NCBI GenBank assembly: GCA_902470095.1
Contig: CABRFG010000028.1
Location: 1-27,177, forward strand
Length of the DNA: 27,177 nt
Direction of reading: 5' to 3'
From: an uncultured Collinsella sp.
GTDB taxonomy: Bacteria; Actinomycetota; Coriobacteriia; Coriobacteriales; Coriobacteriaceae
Positions 1 to 8,335 of this stretch are shown piece by piece (within the stretch, counting starts at the first letter, position 1; each line of letters starts with the position of its first letter). Made by a program: the position numbers and the translations under genes. The notes under the pieces were generated by a model that ran no database searches, was not told where the DNA came from, and was given only the letters and a program-made list of their open reading frames with translations.

Positions 1-72
1 GCATTGACCTTCTGGTCATGCCGCCGAAGTTGAAAGGCAGATTGCCGCTCTGGCGGGTTTGCAGCGTCGAGC

Positions 73-102
73 CGTTACGCGGTTTGGTAAAACCGCGTAA
101 CG
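73..102. terminator. Perfect 13-bp palindrome downstream of htpG
   Basis: Bases 73-85 (CGTTACGCGGTTT) pair perfectly with 90-102 around a 4-base loop. The hairpin starts 7 bases beyond the htpG stop codon, where a transcription terminator would lie. No run of T follows on either strand, so it is not a classical intrinsic terminator. It may instead stabilise the mRNA 3' end or be an intergenic repeat. The gene to its left lies outside the window. Confidence 0.5.
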
Positions 103-108
103 ACCCAA

Positions 109-2133
109 CTACATCAAGTTGCAAACAGCCGCCGCGAAGGCAACGGGGTCCTCGGGGAGGATGCCCTCGACCAGCAGAGCCTGGTCATAGAGCAGACCGG
201 AGTACTGCTTGATCTTGTCGGCGTCGCCTGCCTTCTGGGCAGCGACAAGCTTGTCAAAGACCGGGTGCTTGGCGTTGAGCTCGAGCACGCGCTGGCTCTT
301 GGGCATGCCGTCGGGCGCGCCCTCGGGTCCCTTCTGGAGCACCTTCTCCATCTCAAGCGAAAGCGGACCCTCGGTGGTGATGCAAGCGGGGGCATCGGTC
401 AGGCGCGCAGAGACGGCGACCTTCTCGACCTTGTCGCCGAGCGCCTCCTTCATGGCGCTAAAGAGGTCCTCGTTCTCCTTGGTGGCGTCCTCGGCCTCCT
501 TTTTCTCGTCCTCGGTCGCCAGGTCAAGATCACCGGTTGCGACGTTCTTGAGCTCCAGGTGACGATCCTCAACCTCGGGCTCGGCACCATCGGCCACGGC
601 CTTTTCGGCAGCCTCGCGGGCGGCATCGTCCTCGTAGATCTTGGGCATATCGGCGGCAACGTACTCACGCATAGCCTGGAAGGTGAACTCATCCACGTCC
701 TGCGTCAGCAGCAGCACGTCATAGCCGCGGTCGAGCACGCCCTTTACCACGGGCATCTTGGCCAAGCGCTCACGCGAGTCGCCGGCGGCGTAGTAGATGG
801 CCTTCTGATCCTCGGGCATGCCCTTGGCATACTCGGCCAGGGTAATCATCTTCTGTTCCTTGGCAGACCAGAACAGCAACAGATCGGCGAGCTCATCGGC
901 CTTCATGCCATAGCTCGAGTAGATGCCGTACTTAAGACCGCGGCCAAAGTTCTCAAAGAACTTCTCGTAGGCCTCGCGGTCGTTGTCACGCATATCCTCA
1001 AGGTCGGCGGTAATCTTCTTTTCCACACGCTTGGCGATGGCCTTGAGCTGACGGTTCTGCTGCAACGTCTCGCGCGAGATGTTGAGCGACACGTCGGCGG
1101 AATCCACGACGCCGCGGACAAAGTTGTAGTAGTCGGGCAGCAGGTCGTCGCACTTCTCCATGATCAGGACGTTGGAGCTGTAGAGCGCCAGACCCTTCTC
1201 GTAGTCCTTGCTGTACAGATCGAACGGCGCGCGTCCCGGCACAAACAGCAGGGCGTCATACTCGAGCGTGCCCTCGGCGTGGAAGCTGATGGTGCGCGCA
1301 GGATCGTCAAAGTCGTGGAACGTGGACTTGTAGAACTCGTCGTAGTCCTTCTGCTCGACATCGGAGCTGCGCTTCTTCCAGATCGGTGTCATGGAATTGA
1401 CGGTCTCGAGCTCCTGGTAGTCCTCGTACTCGGGCTTGTAATCGTCGCCGGCGTCCTCGGGCTTGGGTTTCTGGCGGCTCTTGGACACCATCATCTGGAT
1501 CGGGTAACGCACATAGTTACTGTACTGCTGAATCAGGCTCTTGAGACCCCACTCGGTCAGGAAGCGATCGTAGGTCTCGGCCTCGCCGTCGGCATCGAGC
1601 TTCTCGTTCTCGCGCAGCGTCAGGATGACATCGGTACCGTGCTCGGCGCGCTCGCCGTCCTCGATGGTGTAGCCCTCAAGACCGTCGGATTCCCACACAT
1701 GGGCGACATCCTCGCCGTAGGCGCGGCTGACGACCTTCACATGGCTGGCGACCATAAAAGCCGAGTAGAAGCCCACGCCAAACTGACCGATGATGTCGAC
1801 ATCGGAGCCCTGCTGCTCGGCGTTCTCGGTCTTAAACTCCTCGGAGCCGGAATGGGCGATGGTGCCCAGATTGCGCTCCAGCTCCTCGGCGGTCATGCCA
1901 ATGCCGTTATCCGAGATGGTAATGGTGCGGGCGTCTTTATCAAAGGAGACGCGAATGGCCAGGTCGCTCTGGTCGATCTTGACGCTCGGGTCCTGCAGGC
2001 TCTTAAAGTTGAGCTTGTCGACGGCGTCGCTCGCGTTAGAGATAAGCTCGCGCAGGAAGATTTCCTTATTGGTGTAGATGGAGTTGATCATGAGGTCGAG
2101 CAGTTTTTTGCTCTCGGTCTTAAATTGACGCAT
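109..2133 (-). CDS. htpG: Molecular chaperone HtpG (bacterial Hsp90)
   Basis: 674-residue cytosolic ATP-dependent chaperone of the Hsp90 family, which helps fold or remodel client proteins with the DnaK system. The N-terminal GHKL ATPase domain is clear: ELISNASDA around residues 29-37 (ATP/Mg asparagine N33), DNGIGM at 75-80, and the lid and glycine loop GQFGVGFYSAFMV at 116-128. The middle domain contains the family motif SLNISRETLQQNRQL. The C-terminal dimerisation domain follows an acidic, lysine-rich linker. It is about 50 residues longer than E. coli HtpG, mainly through charged insertions. The start MRQFKTESKKLL matches the family N-terminus and has an AAAGGA site (GCGAAAGGACTGCAT) a few bases upstream. 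It appears monocistronic. No CIRCE or HAIR heat-shock operator is visible upstream. Confidence 0.97.
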   Translation of the reverse strand: MRQFKTESKKLLDLMINSIYTNKEIFLRELISNASDAVDKLNFKSLQDPSVKIDQSDLAIRVSFDKDARTITISDNGIGMTAEELERNLGTIAHSGSEEFKTENAEQQGSDVDIIGQFGVGFYSAFMVASHVKVVSRAYGEDVAHVWESDGLEGYTIEDGERAEHGTDVILTLRENEKLDADGEAETYDRFLTEWGLKSLIQQYSNYVRYPIQMMVSKSRQKPKPEDAGDDYKPEYEDYQELETVNSMTPIWKKRSSDVEQKDYDEFYKSTFHDFDDPARTISFHAEGTLEYDALLFVPGRAPFDLYSKDYEKGLALYSSNVLIMEKCDDLLPDYYNFVRGVVDSADVSLNISRETLQQNRQLKAIAKRVEKKITADLEDMRDNDREAYEKFFENFGRGLKYGIYSSYGMKADELADLLLFWSAKEQKMITLAEYAKGMPEDQKAIYYAAGDSRERLAKMPVVKGVLDRGYDVLLLTQDVDEFTFQAMREYVAADMPKIYEDDAAREAAEKAVADGAEPEVEDRHLELKNVATGDLDLATEDEKKEAEDATKENEDLFSAMKEALGDKVEKVAVSARLTDAPACITTEGPLSLEMEKVLQKGPEGAPDGMPKSQRVLELNAKHPVFDKLVAAQKAGDADKIKQYSGLLYDQALLVEGILPEDPVAFAAAVCNLM

Positions 2134-2219
2134 ATGCAGTCCTTTCGCGCTACCCCCGTCCGCAAAAACGGCCCGGTCGCCCGAGCCGAATCGCAGACCT
2201 GCTATGTTCAGACTTAGAT

Positions 2220-2271
2220 TTTATAACCCATTAGCGCGCATATATACATACGGAATCGAAAAACTGTATGT
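2220..2271 (-). promoter_or_regulatory. Putative htpG promoter with flanking dyad
   Basis: On the minus strand a TATAAA/TAAAAT box lies at about 2219-2225, some 90 bases upstream of htpG. Just upstream is an inverted repeat ACATAC-N14-GTATGT (2246-2251 and 2266-2271) overlapping the expected -35 position. The dyad could be a regulator site. The -35 match is poor, so this assignment is tentative. Confidence 0.3.
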
Positions 2272-2289
2272 CTAAGCGCTCCGATGCGC

Positions 2290-2344
2290 CAATTGCCAAG
2301 GAGCGTCCCCAACTGCCGGCAGAAAAGGAACGTCCCTATCTGCC
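2290..2344. repeat. Tandem degenerate repeat overlapping the GNAT gene end
   Basis: Two similar units lie side by side: AGGAGCGTCCCCAACTGCC and AGGAACGTCCCTATCTGCC. The second is bounded by GGCAGA (2318-2323) and TCTGCC (2339-2344), giving a hairpin that overlaps the stop codon of the acetyltransferase gene and may end its transcript. A similar CTGTCCCTAA string occurs in the gap before the same gene (near 2866-2876, minus strand) and in the inverted repeat at 18073-18231, so these may be decayed copies of one intergenic repeat. Confidence 0.4.
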
Positions 2345-2836
2345 ATCTACGCGCTTGGCCATCCAGACATGGGGCTGGCCCTCGTCTTCGTAATCTACCG
2401 GGGCAATTTGCGTGTAGCCCGCCTTTGCATAGAGCGGCAACACGTATTCCTGCGCATGCAGCTTAATAAGCTTAGCGCCGGCATCGCGTGCACACGAAGC
2501 ACTGGCCTCGACGATCGCACTCGCCAGTCCGCGACGACGCATAGCCGGCAGCACGGCGACGCGCCCCATAATGTAGGTCTCCCCCGCCGCAACGCCTTCG
2601 TCCATGTCGCATGCCGGCAACACCGGGGCCTCTGCGTCAGCCACGCGCTCAAGCTCTTCGGGAAACACGCGCGAGCAACCGGCAAGCTCGCCGTCTACAT
2701 AGAGCGTCACATGAATGCAGCTCTGATCCTCGTCGATAGCGTCGAACTCATTCTCGTAGCCCTGCTCGTCTATAAAAACGACGCGGCGCACCAACGCCGC
2801 GTCATCAAAGCATCCCGTCTTAAGTTGGATATCCAT
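2336..2836 (-). CDS. GNAT-family N-acetyltransferase
   Basis: 166-residue predicted acyl-CoA-dependent acetyltransferase; the substrate is not evident. The acetyl-CoA binding signature is seen as GRVAVLPAMRRRGLASAIVE (R-x-x-G-L/A pyrophosphate loop), preceded by a beta strand with VDGELAGCSRVF and followed by AKLIKLHAQEYVLPLYAKAGY, the usual C-terminal GNAT region. The layout resembles the ElaA/YjcF type. An in-frame ATG lies 18 bases upstream (2854), but the start at 2836 has a good ribosome binding site (GAAAGGG, 5 bases away) and the upstream one has none. The gene follows the phosphatase gene by 39 bases and may be co-transcribed with the polysaccharide-control trio. Confidence 0.85.
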   Translation of the reverse strand: MDIQLKTGCFDDAALVRRVVFIDEQGYENEFDAIDEDQSCIHVTLYVDGELAGCSRVFPEELERVADAEAPVLPACDMDEGVAAGETYIMGRVAVLPAMRRRGLASAIVEASASCARDAGAKLIKLHAQEYVLPLYAKAGYTQIAPVDYEDEGQPHVWMAKRVDGR

Positions 2837-2875
2837 GGCTGCCCTTTCATTCAATGCGAACGTTAGGGACAGATA

Positions 2876-3526
2876 TTAGCGAAAATGAGCTCCGCGCACG
2901 CTAAACTTCGCGCGAGCCTTCGCCAGGCAGTCGTAATGACCCACGTTATGGGCATCGCTCGCGATGAAGCTGTACAGGTTCTGATCGAACAGGCGCTGTG
3001 CCGGCTTTTTCTCGCGGCCAAAGCGACCGCCGGCAATAAAGTCCGCCGAAGCCTGCAGCTTGCAGCCCATATCGACCAGGCGCTCCGCCACGCTTACATC
3101 CTTTTGAACCGCACGATAGCGCTCAGGATGAGCGATAATCACCTGGTAACCACGGCACTGCAAATCGTAAATCGTGTTCTCGTACTCTCTAAACGCATAC
3201 GCATCGGCATGCGTCGAAAGCTCGAGCAGAAACTCGTTGGTCCCATCGAAATGCAAGTGCTCCGCGGCATCGATACCAAGCTCAACGAGCTTTCGATGGT
3301 TGACCTCGAAGCCCATCTGGAGCGGAAAACCGTCAGCGTTATCACGCAGCAGCTCAAAGGCATCCCACATCTTGTCGTAATCAAAATAGGGATCACGGCA
3401 GTGAGGAGTGCAAACGATTCTGGTTACACCGGCCCGCTTGGCAGCCTCGAGCATCGCCAAGCTCTCATCGAGATCGGCGGCGCCGTCGTCTACACCCGGC
3501 AAGATATGGCAATGAATGTCACGCAT
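2876..3526 (-). CDS. PHP-type tyrosine phosphatase, CpsB/YwqE-like
   Basis: 216-residue metal-dependent protein-tyrosine phosphatase of the PHP superfamily. In other Gram-positive bacteria this family dephosphorylates the cognate CpsD-type tyrosine kinase and so tunes capsule or exopolysaccharide chain length. The N-terminus has the family signature DIHCHILPGVDDGA (residues 3-16), followed by TPHCRDPYF, GFEVNH and IIAHPERY, and a C-terminal SDAHN; these supply the metal-binding His and Asp residues. The start has an AAGG site 7 bases upstream. It lies 17 bases downstream of the kinase gene, so the three genes are probably one operon in the order cpsC, cpsD, cpsB. No glycosyltransferase or polymerase gene is adjacent. 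Confidence 0.88.
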   Translation of the reverse strand: MRDIHCHILPGVDDGAADLDESLAMLEAAKRAGVTRIVCTPHCRDPYFDYDKMWDAFELLRDNADGFPLQMGFEVNHRKLVELGIDAAEHLHFDGTNEFLLELSTHADAYAFREYENTIYDLQCRGYQVIIAHPERYRAVQKDVSVAERLVDMGCKLQASADFIAGGRFGREKKPAQRLFDQNLYSFIASDAHNVGHYDCLAKARAKFSVRGAHFR

Positions 3527-3543
3527 AGGTCAGCCTTAATCAA

Positions 3544-4281
3544 CTAAACGTTTGCTCGGTTGGTGAAGATGCCCTTTTTGGAAGTCCCCTGATCGTCGGA
3601 GCCCTTCTTCACCTTCTTACCGTCCTTGGTGTAGTAGGAGTAGTAGTACTCGCTGGTCTCGGTCTCGCAGTAGTTCATAACGGTACCGATGAGCTTGACC
3701 TTTTCGGACTTCTTAAGCTGGCCGATAGCGTTGAGTGCCTCCTCGCGCTTGGTGAAGTCCTCGCGCACCACGAACAGCGTGCCGTCGGTCAGACTTGCGA
3801 TCTCGGCAGCATCGATGAAGGTGCCGACCGGGGGAGCATCAAAGATGACGTACTGAAACTTGGCGGACAGTGCCTTTACCAGCTTGGCAAAGCGGTGAGA
3901 GACGATGATGTCAGCAGGATTGGGAATGTGCGGCTCGGCATCGAGGAAGTAGAAGTTCTTCTGACCCGTCTCGACAATTGCCTGGTCAATGGAGATCTGC
4001 TCGGAAAGGACCGCATAGAGTCCGCCGCGCGAACGAACGCCGAGCATATCGGAAAGGGACCTGCGGCGCATATCGGCCTCGACCAGGAGCACGGACTTGC
4101 CGCTCGTGGCGATAGCCTGGGCAAGGTTGATGGAAACCGTAGACTTGCCCTCGTTGGGAATCGAGGACGTGACAGTAATGGAGCGAATGGGGTCGTCCAC
4201 GCTCGCAAAGCGGATGTTGGCCAGAAGGGTCTTGGCGGCATTCTGTACAACGAGCTTATCGGTGTTCTTTGCCTTAGCCAT
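3544..4281 (-). CDS. Bacterial tyrosine kinase, CpsD/YwqD-like
   Basis: 245-residue BY-kinase, the cytoplasmic ATPase half of a split Wzc-type system, expected to autophosphorylate on tyrosine with help from its membrane partner. Seen in order: Walker A SSIPNEGKST (39-48), Walker A' LLVEADMRR (65-73), Walker B VIFDAPP (144-150), and a C-terminal tyrosine cluster (Y212, Y213, Y214, Y216, Y217) in a charged, flexible tail. The gene starts 2 bases after the cpsC-like stop, and its ribosome binding site AAAGGTGG lies inside the last codons of that gene, so translation is probably coupled. Length fits the stand-alone Gram-positive kinase rather than the fused proteobacterial Wzc. Confidence 0.92.
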   Translation of the reverse strand: MAKAKNTDKLVVQNAAKTLLANIRFASVDDPIRSITVTSSIPNEGKSTVSINLAQAIATSGKSVLLVEADMRRRSLSDMLGVRSRGGLYAVLSEQISIDQAIVETGQKNFYFLDAEPHIPNPADIIVSHRFAKLVKALSAKFQYVIFDAPPVGTFIDAAEIASLTDGTLFVVREDFTKREEALNAIGQLKKSEKVKLIGTVMNYCETETSEYYYSYYTKDGKKVKKGSDDQGTSKKGIFTNRANV

Positions 4282-4283
4282 GC

Positions 4284-4940
4284 CTATTTACCACCTTTCA
4301 TAGCCGGAATTCGGCCAACAACGGGAATGCCCAGGAGCTCTTCTGCCTCTTCGGCACCGCGGATGCGGGTATTGAGCATGTCTGCCAAAACGACATAGGC
4401 AACTGCGATAAAGATGCCCGCGAGGAACGCGACAGCAACGTACAGCATACGCTTGGGGCCGCTGGGGGCTTCGGGGGTCTTAGCCTCGTCGATAACGTTG
4501 ATGCTCTGGGCAGCGCCGACGTTCTGAGCGACCGTACTCACCGAGCTAGCTATGGCCTTTGCGACCTTAGCCGTCTCCTTGGCATCGGTGCCGGTAACCG
4601 AAAGCGTAATGACACGCGTGGTGGTCTCGGAGGAAACAGACACCTTGTAGTCATCCAGGTCAGCAAGGCCCAGCTCATTGGCAGCACCGCTCTTAACGCT
4701 ATCGCTATCCAGCAGCGTGGCGATATCGTTGGAAAGCATCTGGCTCGCCGAGAGATCGTTGTAGCTCATCTGACCGCTATCGTCGGTTTTGGCGAGAATG
4801 TACATGCTCGTCGTCGCGGTGTAGGTGTTGTCCATCGCAACGAAGGACACGATGCCCATGGCGATCGCGCAGACCACCGGAAGGGTGATGACCAGCTTAA
4901 GGTGCTTTTTGAGCAGCTGGAACAGTTCGAGAAGGGTCAT
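4284..4940 (-). CDS. Wzz/CpsC-like chain-length determinant and kinase adaptor
   Basis: 218-residue membrane protein of the polysaccharide co-polymerase family. It has an N-terminal membrane segment (about 15-36), an extracellular loop rich in Ser/Thr and Asp, and a second membrane segment (about 165-186), preceded by the proline-containing motif PEAPSGPKR that is typical of Wzz proteins. The short cytoplasmic tail EAEELLGIPVVGRIP is the region that activates the CpsD-type kinase in characterised systems. An AAAGG site lies about 8 bases before the ATG. It is the first gene of the trio. Upstream on the minus strand a possible promoter TTGGTC-N17-TAACAT can be seen, but this is weak. Confidence 0.9.
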   Translation of the reverse strand: MTLLELFQLLKKHLKLVITLPVVCAIAMGIVSFVAMDNTYTATTSMYILAKTDDSGQMSYNDLSASQMLSNDIATLLDSDSVKSGAANELGLADLDDYKVSVSSETTTRVITLSVTGTDAKETAKVAKAIASSVSTVAQNVGAAQSINVIDEAKTPEAPSGPKRMLYVAVAFLAGIFIAVAYVVLADMLNTRIRGAEEAEELLGIPVVGRIPAMKGGK

Positions 4941-5081
4941 GCAGCTTGCCTTTCATTTCCCCAGTTCGGATTGACAAAACTGTCCGTATGTTATCGCATC
5001 TTTTTACCGAGACCAAACTCTATACATAAGAAACAGGCTCTCCTGTAAAAATGTCGGAAGCAATCGTAAAATTGCACAACA

Positions 5082-5110
5082 ACGCCGCACCCGAAAGTCA
5101 AATGCGGCGT
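5082..5110 (-). terminator. Putative terminator of the PhoB/PhoR-like operon
   Basis: ACGCCGCA (5082-5089) pairs with TGCGGCGT (5103-5110) around a 13-base loop. On the minus strand the stem is followed by TGTTGTGCAATTTT. It lies 25 bases beyond the kinase stop and separates it from the polysaccharide-control genes. The rest of the gap between 4941 and 5135 is AT-rich and probably holds the promoter of the cpsC-like gene. Confidence 0.6.
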
Positions 5111-5135
5111 CTACATCAATATCTATGTTGTATCG

Positions 5136-6560
5136 CTATGCGAATGGCTCGTCCTGCTGTATGGGAAACGTCACCGTAATGGTGGTTCCCACGCCCAACT
5201 CGCTCGACAGATCGAGCGTGGCGTGATGATACAGGGCCGCATGCTTGACAATGGCAAGCCCCAGACCGGTTCCGCCGCGTGCCTTGGACCTACTCTTGTC
5301 CACGCGATAGAACCGCTCAAATACCTTGCCCTGTTCTTCAGGCGCGATACCGATTCCCGTGTCGGCGACCGCGAGGAACGGATGGCCTTCGTCGTTGGTG
5401 CCGCACTGCAGCGTAACCGTACCGCCGGGTCGATTGTAGCGGATGGCGTTGCTTGCCAGATTATAGATGAGCTCGTCGATCAAGCGCGACACGCCTTCGA
5501 TGACCACAGGCTTGGTCTCATGACTTATCGTCACATTCGCCTGACGGGCGACCTGTTCAAGACGCTGCTCAACCGCGTAGATGGCACGCGAGAGCTCAAT
5601 AGGCTCCGTGGAACCAATGGGCACCGCCTCGCCCTCAGTTGCACGCTCGGCCTCGTCCAAGTTAGACAGCGTAAGGATATCGTTGACAAGCGCTGCCAAG
5701 CGGCCCGCCTCACGATAGATGCGACCGCCAAAGTTGCGCAGGTCGCCCTCGCCCTCGACCATGCCGTTTGCGATGAGCTCGGCATAGCCCGAAATCGCCG
5801 TAAGCGGCGTCTTGAGCTCATGGGTGATATTCGCCGTGAACTCGCGGCGCATACGGTCGTTGTCCGCCAGCACCGCCATTTGGCGCTTGAGCTCCTGGCG
5901 CTGCGACTCGATACGCTCAAGCATGGGGACCATCTCGGCATAGGCGTGCTCATAGCTACGGCGTGGGTGGTCCAAATCCACCTCTTGCAAAGGCGCGATG
6001 ATGGCACGGGACTCGCGGCGCGCCATAAAAAACGAGAGTACCGCACCCGCTGCTGCGATAAGCAGCATCGGCGCCACCATCGACAGCAAAATCGCCGCAA
6101 CGCCAGGCTGGGCCTGCGCCAAGCGGACAACCTGGCCGTTATCAAGGGCGACGGCGCGATACAGCATAATCTCGTCGAGCGTAGAGCTTGCGCGCTCCGC
6201 GGAACCCGAACCACTCTCAAAGGCCTCGATGACCTCGGGGCGATCGCCATGGTTGGGCAGTGTGGAAGGCGACGCCTCGTTGTCGTAGGCAACCGATCCA
6301 TCCTTGTTAATCAGCGTGATGCGCAAGTCCTCTCGATCGAGGCTACGCAAGAACGGGATGGGCTCCTGCTGCTCGTCGAGGGCGGCAGCAATGAGCTCGG
6401 TTTCCTGCGCCAGGTTGGCACTCGTGGCATCCGCCAAGGTGTTTTGCACAAAGAACGCACCCAGCACCGTAAACGCCGCGATAACCGCCATGGCGCAGAC
6501 AAAGATCGTCACAAAAACGCGGTGCGACAGCGTATGTTTTCCCTGGGGGGCGAAGACCAC
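5136..6560 (-). CDS. PhoR-like sensor histidine kinase
   Basis: 474-residue membrane sensor kinase, partner of the regulator encoded immediately upstream. Membrane segments lie at about 13-38 and 154-180, enclosing an extracytoplasmic sensor region of about 115 residues. The H-box FTANITHELKTPLT has the phospho-accepting His at about 247. The N-box NLASNAIRYN (about 367-376), ADTGIGI, FERFYRVDKSR and GGTGLGLAIVK follow, so the catalytic domain is complete. The start codon is GTG, with GGAGGAG six bases upstream, embedded in the end of the regulator gene (3-base gap); translation is probably coupled. Its place next to pstB suggests phosphate starvation sensing, which remains an inference. Confidence 0.88.
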   Translation of the reverse strand: MVFAPQGKHTLSHRVFVTIFVCAMAVIAAFTVLGAFFVQNTLADATSANLAQETELIAAALDEQQEPIPFLRSLDREDLRITLINKDGSVAYDNEASPSTLPNHGDRPEVIEAFESGSGSAERASSTLDEIMLYRAVALDNGQVVRLAQAQPGVAAILLSMVAPMLLIAAAGAVLSFFMARRESRAIIAPLQEVDLDHPRRSYEHAYAEMVPMLERIESQRQELKRQMAVLADNDRMRREFTANITHELKTPLTAISGYAELIANGMVEGEGDLRNFGGRIYREAGRLAALVNDILTLSNLDEAERATEGEAVPIGSTEPIELSRAIYAVEQRLEQVARQANVTISHETKPVVIEGVSRLIDELIYNLASNAIRYNRPGGTVTLQCGTNDEGHPFLAVADTGIGIAPEEQGKVFERFYRVDKSRSKARGGTGLGLAIVKHAALYHHATLDLSSELGVGTTITVTFPIQQDEPFA

Positions 6561-6563
6561 GGG

Positions 6564-7292
6564 TTACTCCTCCGATGCGGTGGCCGCGGTGTCGTCACCT
6601 TCGGCACCATCACCGGCAGAAGGCTCGGCCAAGCGGTAGCCCACGCCGCGCACGGTCTCGATGGCGCTGGCATGCTCGCCCAGTTTTTGGCGAAGCGTCT
6701 GCACGTGCACGTCAACGGTGCGCGAACCGCCGTCGAAGTCCCAGCCCCACACGCTCTGCAGCAACGACTCGCGGGTAAAAACCACGCCGGGCTTGCGCAT
6801 GAGGTACTCGAGCAGGTCGAACTCGCGCAGGGTGAGCTTAAGCGGCTCGCCGGCAACGGTCACCTCGCGATGGCTGGGCGAGAGCACGATGTCGCCCACG
6901 CTGAGCACATCGCTCGCCTGCTTGACCATGCCGCCGCGACGCAGCAGTGCGCGGCAGCGGCTCGCAAGCTCCATGAGCGAAAACGGCTTAGTCAGGTAAT
7001 CGTCGGCACCGCCATCGAGCGCCATCACCTTGTCGAGCTCGGTATCCTTGGCGGTAAGCATCATGATGGGCACCGTCGCCGTCAGGCGATCGGCACGCAG
7101 TCGACGCATAATCGCCAAGCCATCGGTATCGGGCAGCATGATGTCGAGCAGGACGGCATCGGGTACCCGTCGCGCCACGGCAGCCTTAAACTCACCGTCG
7201 CACGAAAAGCCTTCGGCCTCAATCCCCTGCTTGCGCAGCGCATAGACCGTCAAATCCCTGATGTTGTCATCGTCCTCGACGTAATAGATCAT
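6564..7292 (-). CDS. PhoB/PhoP-like response regulator (OmpR family)
   Basis: 242-residue DNA-binding regulator. The receiver domain has the acidic pocket EDDD at 6-9, phospho-acceptor D50 in LLDIMLPDTDG, T80 and K102 (DYLTKPF). A winged-helix domain follows, ending with SRTVDVHVQTLRQKLGEH and VRGVGYRL. An in-frame ATG lies 24 bases further upstream (7316), but the chosen start has the ribosome binding site AAAGGGG six bases away and gives the usual receiver N-terminus. The gene follows pstB after 64 bases and precedes its kinase. Control of phosphate uptake genes is the likely role, from context only. The spacer to pstB contains the small palindrome AAAGGTACCTTT. Confidence 0.9.
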   Translation of the reverse strand: MIYYVEDDDNIRDLTVYALRKQGIEAEGFSCDGEFKAAVARRVPDAVLLDIMLPDTDGLAIMRRLRADRLTATVPIMMLTAKDTELDKVMALDGGADDYLTKPFSLMELASRCRALLRRGGMVKQASDVLSVGDIVLSPSHREVTVAGEPLKLTLREFDLLEYLMRKPGVVFTRESLLQSVWGWDFDGGSRTVDVHVQTLRQKLGEHASAIETVRGVGYRLAEPSAGDGAEGDDTAATASEE

Positions 7293-7356
7293 GTTGAACC
7301 CCTTTGCGGCCGGCATGACCGCATCTTAACCCTAAAGGTACCTTTACTAGATGGTA

Positions 7357-8232
7357 TCAGCCAAAACGTCCCGTCAAATAATCCGCCGTGCGCGGATCGG
7401 TCGGATTCTTGAAGAGTTGCGCGGTGGGCGCGTGCTCCACCAACTCACCCAGCAAGAAAAACGCGACCGAGTCGGAGATACGCGCCGCCTGCTGCATATT
7501 GTGCGTAACGACCACGAGCGTACAGACCTCCTTGAGCTCGCAGGCCAGCTGCTCAACCACCAGCGTCGACACGGGGTCGAGTGCCGAGGTCGGCTCGTCC
7601 ATCAGCAGAATGTCGGGCTGCACGGCAAGCGCGCGGGCGATGCACAGGCGCTGCTGCTGTCCACCCGAAAGACCCAGGCCCGACTCTTTGAGCTTGTCCT
7701 TGACCTCATCCCATAGCGCAGCACGACGAAGGGAGTCCTCGACCAGCTCATCCAGCACAGCGCGATCGCGCACACCCATGCCGCGCGGACCATACGCGAC
7801 GTTGTCGTAGATGCTCATGGGAAACGGGTTGGGGCGCTGGAACACCATGCCCACGCGCTGGCGAAGGCGGCAAATGTCGTAATCGCCCAGGATATCTTGA
7901 CCATCGAGCGCAATCTTGCCCTCGATGCGGCAATCCTTGATGCCGTCGTTCATGCGGTTAAAGCAGCGCAGCAACGTCGACTTGCCGCAGCCCGATGGAC
8001 CGATGAACGAGGTGATCTGCTTGTCGCGGATCTTGATATTCACGTCCTTGAGCGCATGATGGTCGCCATAGAACAGGTCGAGGCCCTCGACATCGATGCG
8101 CGTCGGCGAGGCGGCAAGATCCTCTGCCGTGGGGCGAGTCGCATCCCCAACCTCGCGCTCGCGCGCGGCCTCGGCCTGCGCTTTCATGAGTTCTTCAAGC
8201 TCCGTGGGCTCCACAGCCGCAGCAGCCGTCAT
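7357..8232 (-). CDS. pstB: Phosphate ABC transporter ATP-binding protein PstB
   Basis: 291-residue cytoplasmic ATPase that powers phosphate import through PstSCA. Walker A is GPSGCGKST (78-86), the Q-loop has the PstB-specific string FQRPNPFPMSIYDNVAYG, the ABC signature is LSGGQQQR (188-195), and Walker B is ILLMDEPTSALDP. The first 45 residues, rich in Ala and Glu, are an extension beyond the usual PstB start. An ATG 15 bases upstream is possible, but the chosen start has GGAGG eight bases away. The permease genes pstC and pstA, the binding protein gene pstS and phoU are not in the window: upstream lies a VanS-like kinase instead. The 103-base gap upstream contains a TTGACA box with no well-spaced -10. 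Confidence 0.95.
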   Translation of the reverse strand: MTAAAAVEPTELEELMKAQAEAAREREVGDATRPTAEDLAASPTRIDVEGLDLFYGDHHALKDVNIKIRDKQITSFIGPSGCGKSTLLRCFNRMNDGIKDCRIEGKIALDGQDILGDYDICRLRQRVGMVFQRPNPFPMSIYDNVAYGPRGMGVRDRAVLDELVEDSLRRAALWDEVKDKLKESGLGLSGGQQQRLCIARALAVQPDILLMDEPTSALDPVSTLVVEQLACELKEVCTLVVVTHNMQQAARISDSVAFFLLGELVEHAPTAQLFKNPTDPRTADYLTGRFG

Positions 8233-8335
8233 ACCGCATACCTCCACATCGATATCAATTCAGCAGTATCGATAGTAGGAATCGCGGCTCATATGCACGT
8301 GAGCGCATTGTCAAGTGTTTGTAAGGGCACACTGG

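Noticed and set aside
2134..2300. CIRCE or HAIR heat-shock operator before htpG
   Set aside because: Neither TTAGCACTC-N9-GAGTGCTAA nor CTTGAGT-N7-ACTCAAG is present; only a short unrelated dyad is seen.
5223..7412. 729-codon open frame on the plus strand opposite the two-component genes
   Set aside because: It is antisense to two complete genes with clear motifs and contains no recognisable domain. Long antisense frames are common in GC-rich DNA. The same reasoning removes 265-2217, 22807-25299 and 16482-17792.
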